A DNA stretch of 24,823 nt from Trichoplax sp. H2 (Eukaryota; Placozoa; Uniplacotomia; Trichoplacea). Of this stretch, positions 8,352 through 20,774 are shown piece by piece (the stretch's first letter is position 1; the number at the start of each line of letters is the position of its first letter). The position numbers and the translations under genes are program-made. The DNA lies in the NCBI GenBank assembly GCA_003344405.1, contig NOWV01000405.1, positions 1 through 24,823 of the forward strand, written 5' to 3'. The notes under the pieces were generated by a model, which saw only the letters and a list, made by a program, of their open reading frames with translations, was not told the DNA's origin and did not search any database.

Positions 8352-11300
8352 CGCAGCCACTGCAACTAAACACATGAAGATGTCTAGTAATTTTATAAAA
8401 AAACTTTCTTCCGATTTGGTTTCTGCGGATATTTTTCAATTTCATAATTTCCCTAGTCGATATAAAATTTAGAAAAAATAGCTTTGATTACAGAGTTTAA
8501 GAATACAGTAGTAGTATATCAATAATTGATTAGTAGCAAGGATGTAATCTTGACTATCCTGAGTTCAATGAAGTGAAGTTTTGAGTGTACTCTAAGCTCA
8601 TCTCCGCAGTTCTTAAATATATTTCATTTAATCAATCTATGACAACATAGTTGCCTATAACCAGACTTGAGTCCTCAAAAAAAGAGTTCTTTCAATTAAA
8701 TCTTCACGACAGGTATGTTTTTCAATGCGAAACAAGCTGCTTAAAAATATCATTACTCTTCTATTAATATAAACACCGAAAGGTGCTAGACATCTTCACT
8801 CTTACCGTACATTAAGTCTCATAGATTTATTTTCTATAAATACCCTGCTAAACAGGCTAATATTAATAATCATCTAATATTAGCTTTTATGATAATATTT
8901 ATTCTTAGAAATCTAATTGTATTCAATGCACCAATCAATAGAATCAAATATATGGGGCGCATCACTCTATTTAGCGTAAGAAAAGGAAATCGTTCCATTG
9001 GCCATATGTATCGATTATTCTGACGGCTTAAATTAATTTTAGATTTTTCAGGCCTACCTTTCAAGTATGAGTAGTAATTAAAATCTTTTATTACAAACGT
9101 ATAGAACAAGTAAATAGTTATAATGCAAAAACATTAAACTGATGTGCTACTGCAACGTTGTCATGGAAATAAGCACGTAAATGGTCTTGATAATGTAGCA
9201 TCAAAAACAATCTGTTTTAGTTTCAAGTTGGCTATAACTAGTATAAATGATCGTCACTATTATCAAACAATTCGTTACAATAATCGTTTCAAATCAAAAT
9301 AGCCTGTAACCTAAAAATCTTAATTCAGCTGCTAACAGTCCCAAAACAAGAACCTGAAACATTCGAACATATTTTGAATTATCAAATGATATCGATACTA
9401 AAATTAAAAGCTCGTCATTTGTACTTAAACCATTAATATCAACTGCCAAAAATTCGTATATGTATTTGCCACAGCTACCCTTGTATAACAAGAAAACAAC
9501 ACAGTACTTATAATAGGCTTTACTGTAATCCGTAGAACTACTTCCCTAGCCTACGTTATAGTAATTGGTATCCTTGAGAAGTACATACTAATACGCTCAA
9601 CACAATATACTGTATATAACTATCACACAACTTAGACTTAACCTGAACCACTTTTATTGATCACAGTTATACTTGCAAACTCTTTCAGTTGTTATAAACA
9701 TATTTGCTATGCTGTAAATGCATTTCAATAGTAAACATGTTATCAAGATTAAATTATCAAACACAGATATTCTAGGTAATAGACAATTGCATTTGAAAGT
9801 CTACTTCAATTGTAAGCCTTGCCAAACTCCTCTTTTCTCGGTACTTACTTGCAACACATCGTATGGCCATAATATCATAATGAACTGAGTTTATTGCTAA
9901 CAATAACTATCCCTAAAGTATTAGTTCATACTTCTAACAAGTTTTAAGGAAAATATTATCATAAACTATACATCCATATCTAAATTATTTTAATAACTAC
10001 AGTAGTAATATACTATCCATATGCAAAAATTTTTGACACTGAATATATCTTCATTACTTTTTAAAATTACGGTTAGATCATAGATTGAATATAATATTAT
10101 CTACTAATTAAAGTAGACTAAAATATAAATTTTAATTTTCCTTTAGTAAGTTTCGCGTAGTATTTTATTTCAATATATCTATAGTAATATAAGTTTCAAT
10201 CAGGTAGAATCTAGGAACTAATAATCTTAGCATCACTAAACCGGTAGATCCGCTACCAATAAAACTATGCAATCATACGGTACATTATATTTTTGATAAG
10301 CATATAAATATTAACTGAGCTATGTGGTAAATTTATAATATTAGTAACATGTTTAATTGAAACAAATAGTTATTCATTCCAATCATATATAACACGCCAT
10401 TACTGCAACTGAGCTCACGGTAGAAAGCATTGTGATAAAATATAACTTATTATACCATATGGTGGCCGATTATGTCGAATGTCTGACCTTCTTCAATAGG
10501 AATAATATTTAATGTCATTTTTGGGTATTATTTTACTGCGTTTCTTCAGAATTGAATACAGGAAGGAAATATTTTTTAGAAGACGCCAACGGTAATATAA
10601 TGGCCAGTAATAGTCTCCTTCTATTACTGTAGGTTCACTTACGTCACCCAAAATAATATGAATTAACAAAATTGAGTAATTTCCCAATGTGATACACGAA
10701 GGTCAACACCGAAAAAGTAGCCTTGAATAACAAGGTTTATTGATACGCCCGTCTGTCGGAGAAGATTTCAGTTTCTTTTCCTTATAAGAATAGCTGAAAA
10801 CGACTAAGATAAATCAAATCATACAACTTGGACAAATCAGCACATAAATCACTTCTATACAAACTATACCAATAAATGCCTTCATCCTATAGTAGAAATA
10901 CTAATTTGAGGCTATGAAAGCTCGATTTAACACCTGCCTAGGATAAACCGGATAATTATACTTTAACTCTTATATGGAAGACAGTCTACGTAATCCTATA
11001 TTTGGCTATCAGATACGGCCTAAACTGGAAAACCCTAATCTTATACTAGAAACAGTACAAACGCGCCGTCTCATCCTATTAGCCACTTACTGTACTACAA
11101 TTATCTGAAATCATTACACGCTGCCTCCATTTAATGTCTATTTTATAAGCAGCAACCATACGGTAGCGTATCACGTTGCCGTAATAATTTAAGGTCTATA
11201 GAAATTTACAGACTGAATGAGTACTAATGAGATAATTGTTGAATGTCTAGCCTTGGAAAGCATGTCACAACATTTGAATAATGGATGAGGCATAAAAAAA

Positions 11301-11843
11301 ATACCGGACTCTAAGTTAATTCTTAATTTTTCGATCATGGATTTAGACTTTTAGCATTTCATATTGAGAGTGATGATATGGTATGATTATGAATTATTAC
11401 TTTATTAATGAAACAAATAGATCTTCCTACAATAGGAATTATATCCGGCAGTAATTTTAGCAGAAATATTCTATCATCATATTCTAGCAATAAATTCCTA
11501 ACAGACTAGCAGGTGTATTTGGCGTGTTTGTATACGATTTATTTAGCAATTAAATGTACTTACGGTTGAGCGAATACTAAACACAAAAAGAAATAAAGAA
11601 ATCTATGACGTAATAGTTTCTTACATCCTGTAACCGGTTTTCGATCGTTTCATTGATACTAAAGCAGTCAATGCTTGATAAGTGACACGCATTACCTACC
11701 TTTCTGACCGAGTTATTAATACTAACTGAAGCATATACTTGAATTTTAATTATTAATTTGAGCGTGTCACAAAGTTATGTTGCGAACTACTACACTAAAC
11801 TAATAGATTACTTATGCCTTGCTCCACTAAAACCTGGATATCT

Positions 11844-11873
11844 ACCGTATGGTAGTTCTATACTACCTACGGT
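11844..11873. repeat. 12-bp hairpin with one bulged base
   Basis: accgta-t-ggtagt (11844-11856) pairs with actacctacggt (11862-11873). Twelve base pairs form around a 5-base loop, with a single bulged t at 11850. It is GC-richer than its surroundings. Confidence 0.7.
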
Positions 11874-13672
11874 CACACAGGGATAAGACTGTACTACAAG
11901 ATTAGTATGGTTTTTATACAGTTGCAGTATTTTTAAACTATGTAGTCGTCGATCGAGTTCTTTGTTTTAATGTGCTCTAAATTGCGCATTAATCCAAACG
12001 GTTGTAATTTCAAATTTCATACGACTTACTTCTAGTTTTACCGAATGCAACTACTCCATTATAATCATTTGTTCAATTTCCTATCATTTCTTACTTTCGA
12101 TAATAGATATCATTAAAACTACTATAAGCAGGATCAATAGCTAAAGGATGTCAATCGCAAACAATTAAGAAACTAAGTCACTATCGTTTTTGCTCAACTG
12201 TTTTCTTGAGAGTCATCATCTTCTCTATTACAATCAAACACTAAAGACATTAACTTAGCAAATCATAGGTCATCAACTACATTTCATGTACTGCCAACAA
12301 TGATGGGAATCTATAAATCTATTACTGATGGTATCAACTTATAAACGAGGATAAATCAACCATAAACAAAGTTTATGATCATTTTTGTCTAAAGTTTCTT
12401 CATTGCGAACTTTTAAGCAATTTAAGAACTATTACTTTTATGAATCGCTATCAGCAATAGGAAAATGGTTTTGTAACAAAAAAATCTAGAGGCATTTTTC
12501 GGATCTTGTTTAATTAATTTTAAAATACTTATCATGATTATTAGTCCGTGAAAATTATGTAAGTTTTACTCGATTCTTACCCCAGATACAATATAAACTG
12601 TCTAACTTCTTATATGTAAGCAATAGCTTATCGAACTCACTTTACTCATATTGCACTAAGCTTAAGTACTATTAACATCTTCTAATACGGCAGTATTTGC
12701 CTAAATCTTGGAACAACAGTCATATTACCAGCGGCTAATGGCATATTACTATATCTAAATTATACAGGTTAAAAGATTATTAAATAGCACTAATTAATAC
12801 ATACATAGTATTGTAAGCATACAACCTAATGCTATTAATAGGGCTGCGACCTATCCCCAGAAACAGTACATCAGCTACATAACCTAAATATGGTACAGCG
12901 CAAAGGGTACAACCATCCCTTACGAAAGCAGAATCATCTACATTTTCAGCTCATTAGTAGTATAGAACAGCAAGTGAGTGGTTTACAATCCTAATAGTAA
13001 CTATCTATAACAATCAACAACGCATTACATATAAACTACACCGTGATCAAAGTTCTTGACGATCGATCAATACTAGTTTATTAATAAATTAAGCTTACGA
13101 AAGACTCCCATGTCGTAACATCATAACTATGATTTTAGTTCTGTAAATATTTTCTCGACAATAAAAATTTTATTCATAAATTATTAAATATAGCAAAGCT
13201 CGAGTTTTATTGCAAGTAATGATCCACTAATACATTTTTATAAAGCTAAGAACATGTTGATTTTAGAAACATTACATAGACATAAGTTAACTTTAAGCCT
13301 AACTGAATTGTTATTACTGAAATTTTTATTTCTAGCTGATAGACATAAATGAAAGCTATTATCTGATCTACAATTTCATTGTTTGCAATATTTCAATAAA
13401 TTTAGTGACAATTATTAGACGCAGTCAAGCATATCATAATCTGAAGATCAGTCAGATAGCGCCGAATTAGGATATTCTAATTTCACATAATCATTCTTTG
13501 TAGATATTATTTGCTTGCTAGTCAAGTTCATCGAAATAAACTGTAGCAGATATCTAAAGAATCGCAACAGTATCTCTTCATTAGACCAACAGAACATTTT
13601 TTATTAATCACACGTGAGAATAAAAATTATTCATTTATAGCTTAATTAAAATCCTTAAAGTTGATAAACTTC

Positions 13673-13698
13673 GTATCAGAGAGCTTACTATCTGATAC
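13673..13698. repeat. Perfect 8-bp hairpin
   Basis: gtatcaga (13673-13680) and tctgatac (13691-13698) are exact reverse complements around a 10-base loop. It could be a chance inverted repeat. Confidence 0.6.
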
Positions 13699-14226
13699 AA
13701 ATTTTCCAAATGACCGTGGTCATCATCAAATAAAATTCTTTCCAGTTATGTACAGTATATTTTGTCATTCTCGTTTCTACTTCTATTGTGCTAAAGACTT
13801 CCCTACTTTTTGTTTTACACCCTGCTTGCTGAATCACAAAAGGGTGTGACTAATATTGCTTAAAAAATACATTTGTTCGTCTTTTTATAGGCAAATACTA
13901 GCCAAAACTGTATTTTATATTAATTTTATTATTTGCTGTAGACATTAATATATGTCTGTTAGGTAAGAAGATGAGGCTGAAATAAACTAATCTAGAACTT
14001 AATCGTCTATTACAACAAGTTCACGCTTTATTTTCAAGGAAATTCTGCGCAATAAGAAAGCATTAAAGCGCTAACTGTAATTCAATTAAATAATTTTTAA
14101 ATGGCATCATCTTTATTTTTCTACAGTTTATCTTAATAATTGACAAATTATAACATCATTTACCTACTTCTCTGCGGTATCTTGAAATTTAGTAACGAGT
14201 ATACACAATCATATAAATATTGTAAT

Positions 14227-14269
14227 ATCACTCACACCCCATTACTTACTCTCTTCTAATGTGAGTGAT
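14227..14269. repeat. Perfect 10-bp inverted repeat with pyrimidine-rich loop
   Basis: atcactcaca (14227-14236) and tgtgagtgat (14260-14269) are exact reverse complements around a 23-base loop rich in C and T. It lies about 1.3 kb downstream of the GPCR-2 stop codon, outside any gene I can see. Confidence 0.75.
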
Positions 14270-15542
14270 CAACTAATTTACGAGCTACTTAGTCACTCCA
14301 ACTAACTACGGAGAGATACTGTAAGATTAACTACTTCCTCACAAGTATAATAAGCGGCTTCTTGTAAGATTATTTTTATGAGTTTTTAATTCTATTCATA
14401 CAACGAAAGTATAGTACCTTGTCGTACACTAGAGAAGTATCAACTGAGTGATATATTTTCTGCTCGGGCATATATACAGTCGCCACACGATAACCTAATG
14501 TAAAACATTAGACTTTGATTTTTTAGATAAGCCTTGAAGAAATCGTAGTGGTGTAACCAACGAACAGAATCCAACAGATAGCATTACTGAAACATTTTAT
14601 TGACTTAATTAGATTAGCTAATTATACTGCAGCACAATCTTTACATTTTAAATACTGCTTTAATCGGTAAACAGATTTTTATCAATGATCAGCTGCAATG
14701 TTTATATAAGTAATAAGCATGTAAAAGAACATGAGAGACTTTAAGCGATTGCCATATTTCCAGTTAAGAAAATATGCGAAAAGTATTTAAAATCTTAAAT
14801 ATGATAACTTCTTACAATAATGAGTTGGTCAGCCTTTTAATTGAATAACTCATCCATTTCAGATGAGCTTTTGGTAATATAGAGCCAAACTCGCATTTAT
14901 TATTTGCTCACATGCTCATACAATACAATATTAATAGGATACGAAATTGTTTACAATCCAAACTGACTTACAAATAGGTGCACAAAACAAGAAGAGGAAA
15001 TAGATCTAAAACCTGAGTATTACCTTACCGAAATCTTATTAATAACCTAAACTTAGCGTCAGAATTTAAATGCTTCTGTCCCTCAATTACTGTACCGCAT
15101 GAAATCAGTTGTAGTTCAAATTCACGAGATGAATTCCGTAACAGGTAATCAAATCACCAATGGGATTTAAACATCTTAGCTATTAGATCTTTTTAAGACG
15201 CCAAGCTTTCATTTGTTGCCATTCATATATTTCAATTTGACATCATATTTTACTCACTATTGCGAATATTTCATTACATACTCAATACTACATATACGCG
15301 TACATGATATATTTACTAGTAGATTTTGAAGTTGAATAACATGATAGTGAATTATCACCTTTTTACGTATATACATCGGCAACATATAGATTATTAGATT
15401 TAGAGGAATAAGCATGGATATCGTAGTTATGATAAAGATGAAGCGAGTTACTTGCTTAAATTATAATTACAGTTCCGCTAGAGAAGTAAACGAAGTAAAT
15501 TGACCATCCTGATATTACTAACTCTAATTTTAAGCCGGCACC

Positions 15543-15842
15543 TTACTTAGAACTATGATTACGATTCCAAATAAACGATCTGAAGGCTCCACTACTGCGA
15601 GTCTTTGAAGAAAGGGTAGATTGGCTTTTCTTTATTCTGCCTTTAAACTGGCTTCTAAATTGTTGGCCATAAAAGGCATACAAAAAAGGATTAACTGCAG
15701 ATGAGAGCGAAGGTATCCAAGCCATCCAGTAAATTAGACCGTATATTTCACTTATGTGCGCTGGGCGATTGATACGATAGTAAACGGAATATGTCCAATA
15801 TATCGCCCATGTACAAGTAAAAAAGACGGTTATAAAAATCAT
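15543..15842 (-). CDS. Class A GPCR (GPCR-2), exon 2: TM6, TM7 and C-terminal tail
   Basis: Final exon of the receptor begun at 17369-18142, coding for residues 259-357 and the TAA stop. The acceptor is strong: the minus strand reads ctttattgcag and then ATG ATT TTT, in phase 0 with exon 1. TM6 starts in exon 1 and continues as MIFITVFFTCTWAIYW. TM7 ends in NPFLY (309-313), followed by a helix-8-like FRSQFKGRI and a Ser/Thr/Arg-rich tail of about 30 residues, without a palmitoylation cysteine. Counting from the KKVAML motif, the CWxP positions read C268-T269-W270-A271. The toggle tryptophan is displaced by one and the TM6 proline is missing, which is unusual for the family. An open frame extends 12 codons upstream of the acceptor but reads through the pyrimidine tract, so it is intronic. 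Confidence 0.9.
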   Translation of the reverse strand: MIFITVFFTCTWAIYWTYSVYYRINRPAHISEIYGLIYWMAWIPSLSSAVNPFLYAFYGQQFRSQFKGRIKKSQSTLSSKTRSSGAFRSFIWNRNHSSK

Positions 15843-17368
15843 CTGCAATAAAGATATTAAAGCAAAGACAACGATCAAAATTCAAGTATTTCATCCTTGC
15901 ATTAAAATAACAAAAGGTAGCAGGGTCCATAATTTATACACTATTAGTCCTATGCATTTTTGTTGCATACATGATAACTATTTAATGCATGGAAATCTTT
16001 CTTTAAAATTATATAAGGGATCCCATACTAAATCTCTAGCAAAGCAGCTCCGAATATTTCAATTTATGGTATAAATATACTAAAGACTCTAAGAAGAAGA
16101 ATTTATTAAGAAGTTAAATGAAACTGAGCGCTTAAGAAGCATTGCAATTGTACTATAACTATCTAGCTGTAAATAAGATGAGTTTCATTATCTATCATTT
16201 TAAAGAGTTTTAAGGATTCAGAAGCTATTTTTTAATTCATCATTCCCTAGAATTGATCTATACCCTTATTTTAACAACTGAAAAGGGGTAATAATCGTGT
16301 TTGTCTTCACCGGATGCTCAATATCGCGATATTGATTGGCTAAGAAACAATATTACTTCACGATACTTCCAATGAAAGGCTATAAATCTTTCTTGTGCAG
16401 GTATAAAAGAATAGCAGGCTGCAAGATAATAGTAGCAATAAAATACTGCTGCAATTTAAAAAAACATTTTTAGCGTACAATACTGCTATAAGGTGTTGCT
16501 TACTTGAATAAAAGCGGACGTCAGTCCTCTTACTAGATGACAACTACTTCAAGTTTTGAGTTAAGAAATATTGATGCCAATAGAAAAATCTTTAGAATAT
16601 CTATCTTAGAGAATGGTAGTTTAATTGATAGCCAAACGAAAGTAACTGATTAACCATACACGTTAATGTGCAACATCCACTGTATTAATCAATTTCCTTC
16701 TCATCAAATTTTTGGCAGTGCTAGCACAAAGCACAAGTCTATTGTAACGAGTTCGATTGCGAAAGTAAGAAAAGGGATGTACGTTATACCTAATCACCTT
16801 ATTTGACACCTAAATAACATTTTAGTCTTTGTTTCGTTGCTCACCCGAAAGCAAATTAATAACCACGCAATCTTTTACAATTTACAAATACTGAAGTGCC
16901 TATAGTGCTGTAATTTTTAGATTTCGCCGACGAGATACTATAGTATTGGTTTGTACTATCCCATTATTAGCCATTACTAGAGTATAATGTATCAGTTGAA
17001 GTAGATAAGACTATCAAAAAATTTTACATTACATATAGTCTTATTATCAAAACTACGGGAACAAGAGTACGCAAATGTATCAATAAATTAGGCTGTCTTA
17101 TGTCATACGATTGGGTAATAATCATACATTGTAATTCTCTATCTTTAATAGATGTAAATAAAGAGAGTGCATTCTGCCATACCATTTAGTTTTTCCACAT
17201 AAATTTAACTAAATTAACAATTACTTTAGATATTAGAAGTCAAGTATTGATTGGCAAAGCCATTGAAAATTCCAATACATTATATCTCCAGTTTAAGTTT
17301 ATGGTCACATATTTTCAGCAATTGTAATTAATAGTAGTTACTTTCGCGACATAATCGATATTACTTAC
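15843..17368 (-). other. Phase-0 intron of GPCR-2 (1526 bp)
   Basis: On the minus strand the intron begins GTAAGT (donor ctg|gtaagt, 17368 downward) and ends TTATTGCAG (15843), both close to consensus. It splits the receptor at the cytoplasmic start of TM6. A minus-strand 61-codon frame at 16358-16543 starts with TTG, is Leu/Ser-rich and has no recognisable motif, so I do not call it. A perfect 18-bp palindrome lies at 16318-16335. Confidence 0.88.
16318..16335. repeat. Perfect 18-bp palindrome in the GPCR-2 intron
   Basis: tcaatatcg|cgatattga is exactly self-complementary with two CpG dinucleotides at its centre, which are uncommon in this AT-rich sequence. It could be a binding site for a dimeric DNA-binding protein, or chance. 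Confidence 0.6.
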
Positions 17369-18142
17369 CAGCATTGCTACTTTTTTTTTCTCCTGGCGCT
17401 TTTTAAGGTAATTAACTTGTTTGCATTTAAAAATTTTATCGTTATGTAACAGTTCACAGATTATACGACCGTAGCAAACGATCACGATTCCGCATGGACC
17501 ATAGAAAAGGATGACCGATCTCAATAAAGTATAAACCTCCTGAAATAAAAGCCCTGTCTTAAGGCCAAATCGACAAAGATATGAAGTATTATGAACTGGA
17601 TATCGAGTTTCACGACTATAATCCATCAGAAATAGATCTGGTGAGCATATAACGCAACTCGTCAGCCAGATAAACAAGATGATTTTCCTAGTTCTAACTA
17701 CCGTTCGTGTGCATTGCAAAGGCTTACAAATTGCTTGATAGCGATCAAAAGCAATCATGGTTAGTGTTAGCATGCTCGCAAACATAGCAATGAAACGACT
17801 ATAGCGAGAAAAGTAGCACAAAAAGGCACCCATAATCCAATAGCCGCGATAGACAGATTGTAATATAGTCGTTGGCGAATAGATAAGAGAAACCAATAGA
17901 TCTGATAGAGCAAGACTGGCAATATAATGCGTTGCAATTGACTTTTTCGATTTTTGATAATTCAACATTATTACCAATAAAACGATAGAGTTACCAATAA
18001 GTCCAAGGAAACTTGTTGTGATACTAAAAATGAGGTAGGTTACATCAATACGAAGAGGTTGACTAGAGAAATTTTTTGTAAAATTTATGCTTGACACAGA
18101 AGTTAAGCGAGTAAATGTTGAAAGCTCTGTAGAGTTTTCCAT
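17369..18142 (-). CDS. Class A GPCR (GPCR-2), exon 1: N-terminus to start of TM6
   Basis: First coding exon of a 357-residue plasma-membrane receptor, joined to 15543-15842. It has 258 codons ending exactly at ATG CTG before a GTAAGT donor. The ATG context is good (G at -3 and +4). Three sequons (N3, N20, N24) lie in the extracellular N-terminus and one (N185) in loop 2. Landmarks are GN with N51 (TM1), SLALSD with D81 (TM2), YWxxG and C109 (loop 1/TM3), S123, DRY 133-135, W159 and P168 (TM4), C190 (loop 2 disulfide partner), P216 and Y224 (TM5), and a basic third loop ending KKKVAML. The layout (W in loop 1, DRYQAICKPL) recalls peptide receptors of the neuropeptide FF/orexin/tachykinin type, but this is only a resemblance. 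Codons 252-254 are a run of nine A. Without splicing the frame reads 17 more residues and stops, giving a receptor lacking TM6 and TM7. Confidence 0.93.
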
Positions 18143-20745
18143 AGCAAATATCAGAATTTAATATCAAATTTGAACTGAATAAATCAAGATAACGGATGAT
18201 TTCGAGTGCTAATACAACGATCAAGAGCAATTATTGATACAATGATTTAAAGACAGATTAACAACTAGTGCTTCATGTAACCAGTCATCAATATTAAGAA
18301 TGATGACGAACAATTATTATTAGGAAAAGTAAAAGTGTAGATAGAGAGTATGCATATGTCAAAGGTAAATTATCGATATGAGAATACGTTATTAGCAAAA
18401 GGCGATATCAATTTTGATTGATACAATGATTTTCTTTCCGATTTCCTTCTACGTGGCTAGTATCAAAGGCAATAAATGATCCTGAGAAACAGCATTAGCA
18501 TTTATATAACGTAAATTCCATAGGTAAATTAACTTTAATCCAAAATAATAAAAATTGATGTTTCAGTCTTTATTCACTGATGTATATCAATCTCTGTCTT
18601 GCAAGCGTAACGATTGTTAACTGATCAATCCCAATCATTTGTTATTAAAATATTTTTTCAGCAGATGTTGGCTATTATTTCCTTCTGTAATATCCTACAG
18701 GGCTATAACAATTTAGCAAATCAGGGAATAAAGTGATAATATATTAGACTCGGTTTTCATGATTAATTTAACAATTTGAGATCATTTTTAATAGCATAGA
18801 CAATACTTTTAAAATCAATAGTCGTTATCTAATTATTAACTTCTCCGCAATTGATTGTTTATCGGCTATTCAGATATTTTATGGGAATAATCATAGACAA
18901 ATATAAACGTCATCTTACTGACAACACTTTCGTCTAAGCTAGATAATTCCAATTCATGATCTATAAACCAACCTACGCTAATAAGTTCTTCCTTAATTAT
19001 CCCAAAGTATTGTTGATAATACTCCCATTAACTAACACAGGATGTTATCCTCCGCTCATATTTTGATCTATTAATATTAATTTTCATAGCGTTGTATAAG
19101 TGACAAACATCTAAGAAACAGGTTAACATTAATGACATCCTGAAGAAAGGAGTAAATATTCCGTAAAATTTATCGCCGTCTTGAATCTTATATGATGTAT
19201 TTATTTACTTTACTCTAAATTTAACCTATTCGAATTTGATAGTAAAACTGACGGAAAGCGTATCTTCTGATAATCTTTATCCGTAAAAAGCTTACAGCAG
19301 TACATATTAAAGTAATCTAAAAATATAATTGTAGGCAATGAAAGTCTCTTTATTACCCTTAACAAGAGCTAAACCATTACCATTTCAGCTATCTGATCAT
19401 ACGGCACTATCCAAATTTGTTTATGGATAGTTGAATAGATTTCATATCTATCGAGTACAATAGAGTATAATAACCTAAAGAAGTAGCAATATACATTATT
19501 ATTGTATATATATTAAGATTCATTTATATATTAGTAGCTTTTTGTAACCTCCACCTGCACTATTGAAACATATTACATATTAAATGACTCAATCAGTAAC
19601 CAGTCCAGCCCAATTTAAAAATTTATTAGTCGATTTGTGAAAATTTCTCGTACTAATGGTAAATTTTTGAATTCTGTAATGAAACGAAATATATGTTGGA
19701 CTTTACTTTTTAACCAAGACTGTGATTCGTATGACTTAGAGATTTTGGCACGGGTAGACAATAAAACAAATTAAAACGGATATTAACAGCACGCTTTATA
19801 GTTAAGTAACTCAGGTATCCGAACAATACAGAAAAACTATCGAATGTCACACTTTAACAGAATTTTATACTAAGCCCAAGCAATCTAACTTATCGCTACG
19901 ATTACGGATAAAATATCCTATAAGGCAATCGCACCGATAAAAATTGAAACGAAACTTTACTTATCTAGTATAGCAAATTTTTGCTCTAATCCTCTGTTAT
20001 GCAGTTATCTTCTCTACAGATAATTTTCTGAGTAAATGTAAAAAGCAACTGTAAATAAACGTTAAATATTGCAAATAAACTGAAAGATCAACATTTGAAT
20101 GTGAACTTTGATCTGCTACACACCTGCATCAAAGAAAACTATTTTATATATAGCAAAATCAAGGTGATCGTCTAAATTTTCTATCGTTTGAAAAGGTGGC
20201 TGTTTCCATTGGTTGTCAATAGCCTCAAACCTTGCTTTAGAATGTTATAGTTCGAATGCATTTTATACTATAGTCGTACCATTTAACTTTCACTTAAACA
20301 ATGGATAAATATATCAGGAATTACATCCAAAATATTAAATACTTAATTAAATCCCTGTACCCACTCCAGTATACCTATAGATCATAGCTCATTTGAGTAG
20401 AATTAGCTATTATTTCTACTTTGAAAAAGTTAAAATCATTAGCATTAGAATCATTTAAAATTTATGCTTCAATTATATTGCTCCTACTAATTAAACTAAT
20501 ATTTTAAAAATTATTACCAAGAAGTTGGCAAAATAATATTAATTTGAACCCTGCTAATAATAATTATGCATTTTAATTGATTCCTTATAAATAATCTTAT
20601 CTCATCTTTCAGCTTATCAAATGTTGACTTACTTTCTTAACGCAAGATGCTTATATCTTACTTCAATACCCACAGTGTCCAATTGTTGACACCAAAATTA
20701 AACACTCGTATTAAATTACTTTAATAATATAGCTTCAGTCCCTAC

Positions 20746-20774
20746 ATATTACGATAAAAATTTTATCGTAATAT
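20746..20774. repeat. 29-nt near-perfect palindrome (14-bp arms)
   Basis: atattacgataaaa and ttttatcgtaatat are exact reverse complements separated by a single a. As RNA the loop would be too tight for full pairing. As DNA it could extrude a cruciform or bind a dimeric protein. Confidence 0.8.

Larger units (their letters stand above)
8352..15542. other. Long intergenic region with no supportable gene
   Basis: No open frame of more than about 80 codons occurs here, and those present (minus-strand frames at 8870-9109, 9294-9491 and 10493-10687; plus-strand frame at 13661-13849) show no domain or family motif. Plus-strand C generally exceeds G. Structured items are the hairpins at 11844-11873, 13673-13698 and 14227-14269. 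The part just below 15543 should hold the 3' UTR of GPCR-2; the nearest minus-strand AATAAA I find is at 14896-14901, over 600 bp from the stop, so a variant signal may be used instead. Small unlinked exons cannot be excluded by eye. Confidence 0.5.

Noticed and set aside
8870-9109. 79-codon minus-strand frame
   Set aside because: No recognisable family or domain; of the size expected by chance over tens of kilobases of sequence.
9294-9491. 65-codon minus-strand frame with a somewhat protein-like reading
   Set aside because: It has an internal tttcag that could be an acceptor, but no matching donor or partner exon is visible and no family is recognised.
13661-13849. 62-codon plus-strand frame rich in Phe, Cys and His
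   Set aside because: It starts with TTG and has no ordered Cys/His spacing of a zinc finger or other domain.
14495-14519. Hairpin ctaatgt/acattag followed by a T-run, like a bacterial terminator
   Set aside because: The genome is clearly eukaryotic (spliced GPCR), no gene ends here, and a 7-bp AT-rich stem is expected by chance.
15748-15930. 60-codon minus-strand frame overlapping GPCR-2 exon 2
   Set aside because: A shadow in another frame across the splice acceptor.
16358-16543. Leu/Ser-rich 61-codon frame in the GPCR-2 intron
   Set aside because: It starts with TTG, lies inside a well-supported intron and carries no family motif.
16710-16770. tRNA-like boxes (tggcagtgctag and gagttcgattgcg)
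   Set aside because: Spacing and sequence only loosely match A and B boxes, and no acceptor or anticodon stem can be formed.
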